Assembly (NCBI GenBank): GCA_913061235.1
Contig: CAJXTB010000026.1
Coordinates: 1-64,000, forward strand
Source of the DNA: an uncultured Pseudomonadota bacterium
GTDB taxonomy: Bacteria; Myxococcota_A; UBA796; GCA-2862545
Direction: 5' to 3'
Length of the DNA: 64,000 nt
Below the pieces are notes generated by a model. The model was given only the letters and a program-made list of their open reading frames with translations, made no database searches and had not been told where the DNA came from. Position 1 is the first letter of the stretch, and each line of letters begins with the position of its first letter. Made by a program: the position numbers and the translations under genes. Below are positions 17,909 through 27,093 of the stretch, in pieces.

Positions 17909-18421
17909 CTGGAGGCCACCATCCTAGCGCTACTCGTTGCACTCGCATCTGCCCAGACCCCACAGTGGACCATGACGGTCGACCCGTTGACGACGGCGCT
18001 TGGCTTTGTTCACCTGCAGACAGAGCTGGCCCTCGGACGGCGCTTTTCCATTTACGCCGGTCCCAGTCTCAAGCTGTTCGACTTTCCGGGGACCGAGCAA
18101 CAACCCTACAAAGGAATTGGCGTTGAAGCCGGTATTCGCTGGTTCGTGACGGCTGGGAACAAGCCTACCCACAAGAGCGCACCGCGCGGCGCATGGGTCA
18201 TGGTGAGAGGGCTTGCAGCCAATGTGCGACGGACGGACCGAGCCAACGTCTCCGAGTTCGGCGGATACATCAGCGCTCTTGGCGGATACACCTGGATTTT
18301 CGACGACGTCTTCGTGGTGGGTCTCGGTCTCGGCATTCAGCGTATCGACTACACGGTCGACGATCTGGGCATCCAGGGCACACTGCCCGCCGCACACACC
18401 ACCCTGGGCGTCGCGTTCTAG
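17909..18421 (+). CDS. Small outer-membrane beta-barrel-like protein, probable CTG start
   Basis: The first ATG in frame (17972) begins inside a clear coding pattern. Upstream codons from a CTG at 17909 read as a signal peptide, LEATILALLVALASA followed by QTPQW, with a stop just before (17897) and a purine-rich TAGGG 7-8 bases upstream. The 170-residue product has alternating amphipathic strands with Gly-aromatic pairs (FSIYAGPSLKLFDF, FVVGLGLGIQRIDY) and ends in Phe, as outer-membrane barrels do. The start needs proof; a one-base sequencing error or another rare start is possible. Confidence 0.6.
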   Translation: MEATILALLVALASAQTPQWTMTVDPLTTALGFVHLQTELALGRRFSIYAGPSLKLFDFPGTEQQPYKGIGVEAGIRWFVTAGNKPTHKSAPRGAWVMVRGLAANVRRTDRANVSEFGGYISALGGYTWIFDDVFVVGLGLGIQRIDYTVDDLGIQGTLPAAHTTLGVAF

Positions 18422-18451
18422 TTAAGGCCCGGCCGAACGAATGGAGTGCAC

Positions 18452-20944
18452 GTGCCCCGGGTGCTGAACTACGGCGACATCACCATAGATCTGACAGCGC
18501 GTACCTCAACCGTAGCGGGAACGTCGCACGCGCTGACTGAGCGCGAGGCCGAGGCGTTGCTGTACCTCGCGGACCGTGCCGGAGAGGTGGTGTCAAAGCG
18601 CCAAATGGAGCGGGACGTCTGGGAGTTCAAGGCTGGAGTCCGGTCTCAGGCCGTCTCAGTAGCAATGCGCCGACTTCGGGCGAAGATCGAGCGAGATCCA
18701 TCCAATCCCGCCCTACTGCTCACAGTCCAGGGAGTGGGCTGGAAGCTCGTTCCGTCCAAAGAACAGGCTCTCGCAACTACCTTTGCCCCGTTGCCCTCAT
18801 TCAGCACGCCGTTCTTCGACAGGCCAGACGCCGTCGCAGAACTGGCCAAGCTGGTGACCGCAAAACACCCCATCCTCACGGTTGTAGGCCCCGGAGGGTC
18901 CGGTAAGACTCGTCTCGCAAACGAAGTGGCTCGTCGGCAATCGCTGCCCATCTGCGCGGTAGACCTGAGCACAGCCCGCACCGCTCACGAAGCCAACGCC
19001 GTTCTACTCACCGCACTCGACCAGGTGGACACGAGCAGCCTAAGCAAGGCCGTCGCGGCGCGAGAACCCTTCCTACTGCTGCTCGACAACCTCGAACACC
19101 TGATGGAACGAGCGGTCCACTGGGCCACACTCTGGCTACCCGCACTGCCCAATGTAGTCACCCTATGCACCAGCCGCGAAGCTCTGGGCGTACCCGGTGA
19201 AGTCGTCTACCAGATGCCGGCGATGCCCCCCCAACAAGCCGCGAAGTTCTTCCGCAATCGTGCGCAAGCTGTTGGCGTAGACATCCCCTTCCCTGCTGCT
19301 GAGAAGATTGCACAGCACCTAGACGGCCTACCGCTGGCACTCGAACTGTACGCAGCACACGCCGGACTGTTCACGCCAGAGCAGCTTGTACAGCGGGTGA
19401 CGAGCGGCATGGACATGGGGCTGTCGCGCCGTGGAACCACAGACAGGCTGTCGTCTCTTGACGGCACCATGGCGTGGAGCTGGTCACTGCTGTCCGCCGA
19501 AGAACAGAACGTTCTCCAGGCGTGTGCCGTCTTTCCGGGTCGCTTCGATATTGCAGGTGCGACAAGCGTCATTCCTACGGCAACACTCCCCATTCTCGCA
19601 AGTCTACGTCGGAAATCACTCATCGTGGTCGACCGTGGCGAGCTCTCGTTGCTTCGGTCTGCTCGTGGCTACGTGACCAACCGCGCGGACAGCGACCAAC
19701 GCGCAGCCCTTCTGACCCGGCACGCTGAGTGGGCTGTTGCCCAAGCAAACAGCGCTATTGCGCGGCTTGAGAGCGAACCCCTTCAAGCGATGACCCGTCT
19801 AGAAAACCTTCGTCCGGACCTGAACCAGGCCAAAGACGCCGCTGGCGACCTGGGCATCCGTGCTGCCTTCGTACTCGTTCGCTCGCTCGCGGAACGCGGT
19901 ATGCCAAATGAACGGTTGGCCCTGCTCGATGCCCTGACGACGGACGACCCGCGTCGCCTGAGCAGCATCACCGTCGAACGCGCCCAGGCCTACTATGACT
20001 CGCTCGACCTAGACACCGCCTACCGCATTCTTGAGGGAGTTCACAGTCCAGACGCTGGATTGCTACGAGCGCGAATCAACAGGAAACGCGGGCACTTTGA
20101 CGAAATCCAGACCCAGTTGACGGCCATGCTAGACGGCTCGCAACTGTCAGACCTTCAGCGCGCGCAGGCCCTTGTTGCCAGAGCCGGTGTGTATGCACGC
20201 ACCGGCCAGCTGGACGACGCCTTCGACGACTTGCGCACAGCCGAGACCTTGTGCACGCAAAAGCGACTCCGTAAGCAACGGATCAGCGTATGGATGACCC
20301 GCGCCTCCATTCAAGCCATGCAAGGCCAATTCGCTGAGGCCGAAGACACCCTCGACCGCCTGATGGCCGAAGCAGACGGGCGCAATCTGGAACGCGCCAT
20401 CGAGGGCGCACACCACATCTACGCATACGTCTTGTTCGAACGAGACCCAGCCGTCGCCGCCAAGCACTTGCAGCAGTCCGTCGCCATCTCCCTTCGTACG
20501 GGCGATGCCGAGCGCGAGCTGACCGCCAGCGCCGATCTGGCCGTTGCCCGCTACCTCACCGGCGATACCGAAGTCGCCTCCGAGCTTCTCGAAGCGGTCA
20601 TGCCGTCTCTTCCACCCCTCGGGGCCGAGGTGATGGCCTTCTACACCGCCATTCTGGCGCTGATTCGCATTGCCCGAGGTCGCACCGCATCCGGTAAAGC
20701 GATGCTGGAGCGCATCGACAGCGCGGCGATTGGGCGCATGCTTCATGACGAAGGAGCAGGCACCATCTTCCTGTCCATCTGTCAGACTGCACTCGACCTG
20801 GCGGACAATGATCTGGGCAGCGCACGCAGGCGACTCGCGTTGGTTCGTGGGCGAGCCATAGGGGCACCGAGAATGGTGCGAATCCTGTTCCAGCACTTCG
20901 AAGGCCTCGTGGACGACGTCGATAGCGAACTAAACGGCGGATAA
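18452..20944 (+). CDS. Winged-helix regulator with STAND-like ATPase and TPR repeats
   Basis: About 830 residues. Residues 1-103 are an OmpR-type winged helix (LTEREAEALLYLADRAGEVV, VAMRRLRAKIERDP, VQGVGWKLVP). Residues about 125-400 are a STAND/NB-ARC-type ATPase with Walker A GPGGSGKT near residue 146 and Walker B FLLLLDNLEH. The remainder is TPR-like helical pairs. This is the layout of AfsR/CadC-like regulators without a receiver domain. GTG 18452 is chosen because GGAG lies 5 bases upstream; GTG 18446 is the alternative. The kinase and sigma factor follow in the same direction, 65 bases downstream. It probably controls transcription in response to a signal sensed through the TPR region. 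Confidence 0.85.
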   Translation: MPRVLNYGDITIDLTARTSTVAGTSHALTEREAEALLYLADRAGEVVSKRQMERDVWEFKAGVRSQAVSVAMRRLRAKIERDPSNPALLLTVQGVGWKLVPSKEQALATTFAPLPSFSTPFFDRPDAVAELAKLVTAKHPILTVVGPGGSGKTRLANEVARRQSLPICAVDLSTARTAHEANAVLLTALDQVDTSSLSKAVAAREPFLLLLDNLEHLMERAVHWATLWLPALPNVVTLCTSREALGVPGEVVYQMPAMPPQQAAKFFRNRAQAVGVDIPFPAAEKIAQHLDGLPLALELYAAHAGLFTPEQLVQRVTSGMDMGLSRRGTTDRLSSLDGTMAWSWSLLSAEEQNVLQACAVFPGRFDIAGATSVIPTATLPILASLRRKSLIVVDRGELSLLRSARGYVTNRADSDQRAALLTRHAEWAVAQANSAIARLESEPLQAMTRLENLRPDLNQAKDAAGDLGIRAAFVLVRSLAERGMPNERLALLDALTTDDPRRLSSITVERAQAYYDSLDLDTAYRILEGVHSPDAGLLRARINRKRGHFDEIQTQLTAMLDGSQLSDLQRAQALVARAGVYARTGQLDDAFDDLRTAETLCTQKRLRKQRISVWMTRASIQAMQGQFAEAEDTLDRLMAEADGRNLERAIEGAHHIYAYVLFERDPAVAAKHLQQSVAISLRTGDAERELTASADLAVARYLTGDTEVASELLEAVMPSLPPLGAEVMAFYTAILALIRIARGRTASGKAMLERIDSAAIGRMLHDEGAGTIFLSICQTALDLADNDLGSARRRLALVRGRAIGAPRMVRILFQHFEGLVDDVDSELNGG

Positions 20945-21009
20945 CTGCTCAAATTCGAGCCATCTGGCGGATACTCTGAGCGAAACACGATGGGTAGAGG
21001 GGAGGTCCA

Positions 21010-24000
21010 TTGCTGGGTGACGACGAAGCGGCGCTGCTGCTGTTCAAGCAATGCCTCGACCTGGACCCCGACTCTGTCGACGCCCTACTTCGCGCCGAGA
21101 CAGACCCCGTCACCCGAGACACTGTACGCGCTCTACTGCGCGCTGACCAAGAGCCAGACGAGGTCGAAAATGGCTTTGGTCTGGGCGCCCTTGAGCTGCT
21201 GGCGGCAACGGCAACAGACGGCCCGACCCCAGATATTCTCCCACAATCGATCGGCCCCTACCGTGTGATTCGCATGGCGGGTGCTGGTGGAACGGCCATT
21301 GTGTATGAGGCTATGGAGGCGGTTCCCCACCGGCGCGTTGCGGTGAAAGTCGCACGGGCCACTCTCGACCCGGACCTCCACCCGCGCTTCGAGGCCGAGG
21401 CCCATGCCCTGTCTCGGGTGCGCGACGAAGCGGTCCCCGTTGTCTACCAAGTGGGGTCGATGGTCGGGTTGCCCTGGCTCGCCATGGAGTGGGTAGAAGG
21501 CGTGCAGCTGGACCCTGAGAGCGTTCAGGCGCCACTGACAACACTTATCGCCGTGTCCCGAGGCATAGCCGCTGCGCACCAAGCGGGGATCACCCATGGC
21601 GACTTGTCCCCGGCCAACATTCTGCTGACGACAGGCGGTCCCAAGCTCGTTGATTTTGGCCTAGCGGGAGGAGATGGAACAACCGGTCCAACCGGCGGAA
21701 CCCAAGGCTATCGAAGCGACGAGCCCCTTCCACCCGAACATGCCGACCAGTACGCACTCGGCTGCCTCATTCGAGCGTGTAATCGCGGTACCGATGGAGC
21801 CTTGGACGCTATCGCAGACGCCGCCACTAAACTGGAATACAACTCTGTTCGGGCCTTGTGGACGGACCTCTGCAACCGACAAGACGACCGCCCAATCTCC
21901 GCACAACCGGACACTGCGCTGCAGTCCTTCGGGCGTTGGACTCGCCGTTTCAGAGCCCCACTTATCGGCGTGGCGGCGACCGCAGTGGCGGCGCTACTCC
22001 TCGGCGGTGCGGTTCAGGAGATTCAGCGCCAAAGCGCACAGAGCACCATCCGTCAGCTGAACGCAGCGGCAATGTCGGATCTAGACGCCGTTCTAAGGCA
22101 GCCGAGTGAGGACTTAGACGCAGCTTTGGTTCGGTGGCTCGAAGACCCGCGCTGGGTCGGAACTCCCGCCGTAGGCCGAGCCTGGCTGCAACACGCACGA
22201 CTGATGACTGCCGCAGGCGACCTACAAGCCAGCGAAGACGCCGCCGCGCAGGCATTCGTTGTCGCCATTCGCGACCAAGACCGTGAAGAAGCGGCGGTAG
22301 TGCTGGCCGACCACTTCATTCGGGATGCCCGTTGGTCCTCGTTGTTGCGACTGGCAGATTCAACAAGCTCGCAGACGTGGCGGATGGGTGCGTTGGCAGG
22401 TCAACGCGACATACCCAATGCTGCACAGGCCGCCCAGAACACACCGTTCTACGGATTGCTGTCCGAGTGGTCGAGTGCAACAAGAACCGAACACAAACCC
22501 ACGGAAATCGTCGACGGTCCACAGCCCGAAACACTGCTTCTATCTGACCAAGAAGCAGGGTTCATCCAGTTGACTGGCGCAGAATCCTCCCTGCCCATCA
22601 TCGCCAGCCTAACCATGGAGGGCGCGCGCCTTGGTGGCGGACTGCCGATGGTCATGCCCTCCGGTCGCATCGCAGAGTACTCCCACCCGCAGTCCATGAT
22701 CATCTCCGAGGTGGTCAGGCAAGGAGACACTCTGATTCGCACCGCAGAGGCATCGGGCCCCGCCAGTGCCATTGGGTTCATTCAAGTCAATAATAACGGA
22801 AACATCAGAACCTTTGCCGGGTACGGCTACCCCATCCGCGACCTTCTCGAACTGACCGCAACAGGCCCAATAGTTGCGCACACGGCCACCAGTGCCGCCG
22901 GCTCCGACGTGGGTCCACTACTCGCAGTGAACCTTCCAGACGGTACCCCGGCGCTCGTTGCCGCCGTCGGCCCATGGCGTGCGTACGACGTGCGACTGTA
23001 CCGGGCTGACGGCCCTCTGGAGTTACTCGACCGCGAAGAATTGGGAACGGTGACATCCCTTCAGGTGATCAGCACCAATCCTGTCCTCATTGCCGTTGGT
23101 ACCTCCGACCGATTCGGTAATGGCCAGGTACTGGGCGCCGACACACCGTTCGGGCGGGGTCGCGGAATCCACCTTCGCGAGGTCACCCAAACCGGGCTCA
23201 TCGACCGCGGCTTCTATCCGGGAGACATTGCGTTCAAGGCGGAAGAGACCCTGCTAGGTGTGGTGCCAGGGGACTTTGACGGCGACGGCCTCACCGACAT
23301 GGCCGCGCGAATCGCGACCTCTCGCGGCTCCGTCATGTGGGTCCTGCGCAACACCGGCGACGGCTACGACAGCCTTATTATCGACGATGTCGTACCGCTA
23401 TTCGCACGCAACATCGACGATGACGCCGCCGATGAGTTGTTCGCTCGCCTCGACGGCGACAACTACCACCTGTGGACCATTGGAGCCGGCGTTCAACAGC
23501 TTCCCGCTCTGCCCACCGCATCCTACGAGCCACTCCTTGCAGTCGACGTCCCGGCCCCCCTGAATGCCGTCATCCAGCTGTCCGAGCTGGGCTTGGACCG
23601 AGCAGCAATCACTCTGGCCGACCATCGAGCGGCGGGGTTGGCTCTCGAACACCAGCAGATCTCGGAACGTCTTCGCGGCCTTCTGTGGCAACGCATCGGA
23701 GATGCCCAACAGGCCGAGGTCCACCTTCAAGCCGCTTTGGATTTGGCTCACGGGAACGATGACACGGTGCGCTTACGCCTCGCTGAGGTGCAAGCCGGCC
23801 AGCTCAAGTTCTCAGAAGCGCGAGCGACCCTCTCGCCGCTCGCTGACAACGCATCACCCGACCTTCACCAACGAATTGAACGCGCCGGGGCGTACCCCGT
23901 CACCCAGCTCCAGTTCCCGCAGAGTCTAGAGCGCGCCCACCTCTACAACCTAGACGGCATCCAAACCCCCGTGGTCGGCCCACACCTCGACCTCGCCCTA

Positions 24001-25134
24001 ACGGCTACGAACGGCCCGTTGTTCGCGTTAGACTTGGAGGTTGCCGCCACAGAGTTCAGCGTGTCGTACGACGTGGACATTACGCGACTAGAGCTGGCGA
24101 GCGGCCTGTACGTATGGTTGCGCGATGAAGACGGCGAAGAGTGGCTGAGCGGCACGCAGAGTGGCAGCGGCGGAGGTCGGGAGATCAATTTGGTAGCGGG
24201 ATGCACAAGCGAGAAGCTGTCGGCCAATCACACAATCCCCATTGCCAACGAGCTGGATGTCGATGCGCATCTTCAGCTACACCTTTCCTACAACCAAGAG
24301 ACCCAACAGGCCAGGTGCCGTATCCGCACGCCGCAGGGGACCGTTGTGGATCACTCATGGACGCTGCAGGCGCCCCCCAGCCGTACACTCAGGCTTGAAG
24401 TAGGGTCACCCCCGCCAACAACCGACCGAGGTACTCGCGCGGATATTCGCCTGTCCCGCATCACTCTCCGTGGCCTACATGTGGTCGACCCACAAGACTC
24501 ACGCACCCATCACGCCGGCCTATTGCTGCTGTCGGGAGACTACGCAGGTGCCGCAGACGCCTACTCGAGCGCTGGGCTTCCCGAGTGGGCAGCACTGGCT
24601 CACTTGGACGGTGGAGCTCTGTCGCAAGCCACTCCTTGGCTGCGAGACCACCCAGACCATGCACTGACGCAACGTCTACACCGGACAAGACGCGAAGTCG
24701 GCCCCGTGCTCGCCGCCTCAGAGCCAGACCAGTATGGAGTCCGTGTCGAACGAGACTTCTCGAGTGCGCTTCGCTACACCGAAGCTCCAGATGTTGCAGC
24801 CGTGCTCTTGCACCCAACCCTCGATGACGTGGTCCCGTCGACCGTCGCCCTGTGCGAGCTCACGCGCCGTCGTGCCGGAGTTCTTGCGCAACTCGGGCGA
24901 GCGGGTCCAAGCCTGTCGGTACTCGACCGAATCAGTCGGCAACCCAGCAATACACAGCTTGAGTCCTGCATCGTGGCCGCAGACATCCACGCAGCGGAGT
25001 TGTTGGTGGGCATGGGACGACCATCGGATGCACGGGAACGGATACAACGCGCCATTGCGACATCGTCCATTCCCGACATCACCCGCGAACGACTGCAACG
25101 TCATCCCATCCTCAAGGACCAAGTCGACCCGTGA
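21010..25134 (+). CDS. Transmembrane Ser/Thr protein kinase with very large C-terminal sensor
   Basis: 1374 residues. An acidic helical segment (1-80) precedes a kinase domain (83-300) with glycine loop GAGGTAIVYE, Lys113 in VAVKVA, catalytic loop HGDLSPAN (196-203) and DFG (215-217). The HRD arginine is Gly, so it is a non-RD kinase. One membrane helix follows at 316-334. The roughly 1000-residue outer part has TPR-like helices, an FG-GAP/VCBS-like region (DFDGDGLTDMAAR) and a jelly-roll or LamG-like segment before more TPRs. The start is TTG at 21010, directly after GGAGGT. The last four bases (GTGA) overlap the sigma factor start, so translation is probably coupled. Confidence 0.9.
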   Translation: MLGDDEAALLLFKQCLDLDPDSVDALLRAETDPVTRDTVRALLRADQEPDEVENGFGLGALELLAATATDGPTPDILPQSIGPYRVIRMAGAGGTAIVYEAMEAVPHRRVAVKVARATLDPDLHPRFEAEAHALSRVRDEAVPVVYQVGSMVGLPWLAMEWVEGVQLDPESVQAPLTTLIAVSRGIAAAHQAGITHGDLSPANILLTTGGPKLVDFGLAGGDGTTGPTGGTQGYRSDEPLPPEHADQYALGCLIRACNRGTDGALDAIADAATKLEYNSVRALWTDLCNRQDDRPISAQPDTALQSFGRWTRRFRAPLIGVAATAVAALLLGGAVQEIQRQSAQSTIRQLNAAAMSDLDAVLRQPSEDLDAALVRWLEDPRWVGTPAVGRAWLQHARLMTAAGDLQASEDAAAQAFVVAIRDQDREEAAVVLADHFIRDARWSSLLRLADSTSSQTWRMGALAGQRDIPNAAQAAQNTPFYGLLSEWSSATRTEHKPTEIVDGPQPETLLLSDQEAGFIQLTGAESSLPIIASLTMEGARLGGGLPMVMPSGRIAEYSHPQSMIISEVVRQGDTLIRTAEASGPASAIGFIQVNNNGNIRTFAGYGYPIRDLLELTATGPIVAHTATSAAGSDVGPLLAVNLPDGTPALVAAVGPWRAYDVRLYRADGPLELLDREELGTVTSLQVISTNPVLIAVGTSDRFGNGQVLGADTPFGRGRGIHLREVTQTGLIDRGFYPGDIAFKAEETLLGVVPGDFDGDGLTDMAARIATSRGSVMWVLRNTGDGYDSLIIDDVVPLFARNIDDDAADELFARLDGDNYHLWTIGAGVQQLPALPTASYEPLLAVDVPAPLNAVIQLSELGLDRAAITLADHRAAGLALEHQQISERLRGLLWQRIGDAQQAEVHLQAALDLAHGNDDTVRLRLAEVQAGQLKFSEARATLSPLADNASPDLHQRIERAGAYPVTQLQFPQSLERAHLYNLDGIQTPVVGPHLDLALTATNGPLFALDLEVAATEFSVSYDVDITRLELASGLYVWLRDEDGEEWLSGTQSGSGGGREINLVAGCTSEKLSANHTIPIANELDVDAHLQLHLSYNQETQQARCRIRTPQGTVVDHSWTLQAPPSRTLRLEVGSPPPTTDRGTRADIRLSRITLRGLHVVDPQDSRTHHAGLLLLSGDYAGAADAYSSAGLPEWAALAHLDGGALSQATPWLRDHPDHALTQRLHRTRREVGPVLAASEPDQYGVRVERDFSSALRYTEAPDVAAVLLHPTLDDVVPSTVALCELTRRRAGVLAQLGRAGPSLSVLDRISRQPSNTQLESCIVAADIHAAELLVGMGRPSDARERIQRAIATSSIPDITRERLQRHPILKDQVDP

Positions 25135-25655
25135 GCAGACCGACCGACCCAGACGTTGCCGACCTCGTGGCATTGCTCTACCAAGAACTGCGCGATGTCG
25201 CGGGTCGAACCCTGCGTCGTCAACGTGGGGCTCCAGTACAGCTGACAAGCCTGGTTCACGAGTGCTACGAACGCCTGTCGAGCACAAGCATGTCGCACTA
25301 CGCAGACCGCGCGCACTTCCTAGCCACCGCCGGTCAAGCCATGCGCTACATCCTAGCCGACCGCGCACGCCGAGAAACGTCCGCAAAGCGCGGAGGCGGC
25401 TGGACACACGTAGTCCTAGACGACATTCCAATGCCTGGGCGCACGCTGGACCTTGTGGCCCTGGACCAGGCACTGAGCCGACTTGAGAACGCAGACCCGC
25501 GCTGCGCAAGAGTCGTGTCCATGCGCCTGCTGGGCGGCATGACCATCGCCGAAGTTAGTGCAGCCACCGATCTGTCGATTCGCACGGTTGAACGCGAGTG
25601 GCGGACCGGCCGAGCGTTCCTACTGAACGCCTTGGATACAGGCACGAGCGAATAA
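25131..25655 (+). CDS. ECF-like RNA polymerase sigma factor
   Basis: A 174-residue sigma-70 family protein of the ECF-like group often paired with Ser/Thr kinases in Acidobacteriota, Planctomycetota and Myxococcota. Region 2 includes LVALLYQELRDVAGRTLRRQ, LVHECYERL and AHFLATAGQAMRYILADRAR. Region 4 includes VVSMRLLGGMTIAEVSAATD and LSIRTVEREWRTGRAFL. The GTG start overlaps the kinase stop by four bases (GTGA), with no separate ribosome site. It is probably activated by, or acts downstream of, the kinase. Confidence 0.92.
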   Translation: MSRPTDPDVADLVALLYQELRDVAGRTLRRQRGAPVQLTSLVHECYERLSSTSMSHYADRAHFLATAGQAMRYILADRARRETSAKRGGGWTHVVLDDIPMPGRTLDLVALDQALSRLENADPRCARVVSMRLLGGMTIAEVSAATDLSIRTVEREWRTGRAFLLNALDTGTSE

Positions 25656-25727
25656 CTCTAAAAAGTTTGGCGGGGTTTCGGCCTGCCTTACGAAATGTCT
25701 GTTGAGGGAACCCTAACCCCCCTCCCA

Positions 25728-25770
25728 GCGTCTCATCGTTCCAGTCCACCGGTCGGGAACGATGAGACGC
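25728..25770. terminator. Hairpin between convergent genes
   Basis: A 15-base perfect stem, GCGTCTCATCGTTCC paired with GGAACGATGAGACGC, has a 13-base loop and lies between the rightward sigma factor and the leftward Dps gene. There is no T run on either side, so termination strength is uncertain. It may serve both directions. Confidence 0.65.
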
Positions 25771-25782
25771 ACCGGGTTGGGA

Positions 25783-26244
25783 CTATTCGCGCGACGTGCG
25801 CAGCATCCAAGCGGTCTTCTCGTGGAACTCGAGGCGCTGGGCCAACAGTCCGACCGTCACTTCATCGTTCGCTTCGCTCGCAGCCTGCAGTCCAGAACGA
25901 ACCGTCCGAACCACCGCTTCATGACCGTCCAACAACAGCTGGAGCATCTCGTTCGCTGTGGGAACGCCTTCGGTCTCTTCAATCGACGCGAGCTCCATAA
26001 AGCGCTTGTACGTCGCTGGGGCCGGCTCACCCAGAGCCCGGATACGCTCTGCGATAATGTCGATATCCGTCCACATTGCCGTGTATTGCTCTTCCCACAT
26101 CAGGTGAAGCTCGCGGAAGCGTGGGCCTTTGACGTTCCAGTGGAAGTTGTGAGTCTTGAGGTACAGCACGTAGGTGTCTGCAAGCAGGCGCGACAGGTGT
26201 GCTGCAATGGCCAAGCGTTGTTCTTCGGGAATTCCAATGTTCAT
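25783..26244 (-). CDS. dps: Dps family DNA-protecting ferritin
   Basis: A 153-residue Dps protein that oxidises and stores iron and protects DNA during oxidative stress and starvation. The ferroxidase motif lies at the dimer interface: LKTHNFHWNVKGPRF, then LHLMWEEQYTAMWTDIDIIAERIRALG, containing the conserved His, Asp and Glu ligands. The start at 26244 puts GGAG 6 bases upstream; an ATG one codon earlier is also possible. It is a single gene, about 260 bases from the next gene. Confidence 0.93.
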   Translation of the reverse strand: MNIGIPEEQRLAIAAHLSRLLADTYVLYLKTHNFHWNVKGPRFRELHLMWEEQYTAMWTDIDIIAERIRALGEPAPATYKRFMELASIEETEGVPTANEMLQLLLDGHEAVVRTVRSGLQAASEANDEVTVGLLAQRLEFHEKTAWMLRTSRE

Positions 26245-26504
26245 CATGTTCTCCAACACGGTTGAGCGCCAAAACTGATGGAAGGAATCGGCGGTAGGGT
26301 GCGTTCAGGGCGGCCCCCGACTGACGAAATTGTAACTGGTTACTACGAGGAAGTCGGTGGTCGAACTGGGCGTGCCATAGCGTCGAGTACGACATCAGGA
26401 TTGACGCTCACCCCTGTATGCAACGGTCTTGGCTCGCTGGATACGGGGTCGCATGTCCACCTGACAAAACTCGACCACCCCGCACACCACCGGTCCACTG
26501 CCCC

Positions 26505-26750
26505 ATGTCTGACTCACCCGACAAGCCCCTTCCGCCAAACACCGCCGGCCTCGGGTGCGGCGTCATGGCCGGAGCCAGTGCCGTCAGCCTGCTGTTCTTC
26601 TCGAGCGCACTGTTCAAGCCACTCGTCACCGAAGCCATAGGACTCGACCTGTCGGGCAACCGTTGGTCGGTCGCCTCCGCTATTGTAGGGATTGCCATTG
26701 CCATTGTCGTAGGCATTGCGTCAGCGCGCGCCCTACGACAGATGCCGTGA
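26505..26750 (+). CDS. Small membrane protein
   Basis: An 81-residue protein with two probable membrane helices (about residues 20-38 and 55-73, AIVGIAIAIVVGIASARAL), separated by a short loop. A Pro-rich N-terminus precedes them. There is no clear ribosome site before the ATG at 26505. The longer frame from 26418 adds residues with no pattern. I do not recognise the family. It is convergent with the cytochrome gene. Confidence 0.5.
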   Translation: MSDSPDKPLPPNTAGLGCGVMAGASAVSLLFFSSALFKPLVTEAIGLDLSGNRWSVASAIVGIAIAIVVGIASARALRQMP

Positions 26751-26751
26751 G

Positions 26752-27093
26752 CTAGCGGGCCTGCGGGCCGAAGGCCTCAACAACCCACAAGGACACGATG
26801 AACGCTTCATCGTTCGTGACGTCCACGGGGTTCATTCGGCCATCGCCTTGCACAACAACCGCCGCGACTTCCGCTGGCGAGAGCGTCTCCAGCCGAACGG
26901 TAAGGTCTGGTCCTTCGGACGTCCCCCGGCCGTCGTCATCATGACACTCGGCACAGTGAAGGGCGTACAGCTCCTCACCCGACGCAAACGCTTCTGCGTC
27001 TACATTCGTGTCGAAGGTGAGCGGCTCAACTTCCGAACCGCAAGCCCCCAACAACATCAGCGTCAACGCCCCTAGGGTGCGGTGAATAGGCAT
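26752..27093 (-). CDS. Cytochrome c lipoprotein (mono-haem)
   Basis: A 113-residue lipoprotein with lipobox LGAC (Cys18) and one class I cytochrome c domain. The haem attachment site CAECH lies near residue 47, followed by GRGTSEGPDL, and the distal Met is likely in DGRMNPVDVTNDE. It probably carries electrons at the periplasmic face of a membrane. Its start overlaps the end of the upstream gene by 22 bases, so the two form an operon. Confidence 0.87.
   Translation of the reverse strand: MPIHRTLGALTLMLLGACGSEVEPLTFDTNVDAEAFASGEELYALHCAECHDDDGRGTSEGPDLTVRLETLSPAEVAAVVVQGDGRMNPVDVTNDEAFIVSLWVVEAFGPQAR

Noticed and set aside
26418-26504. Extended start of the small membrane protein
   Set aside because: The added residues show no conserved pattern; the shorter start is preferred.
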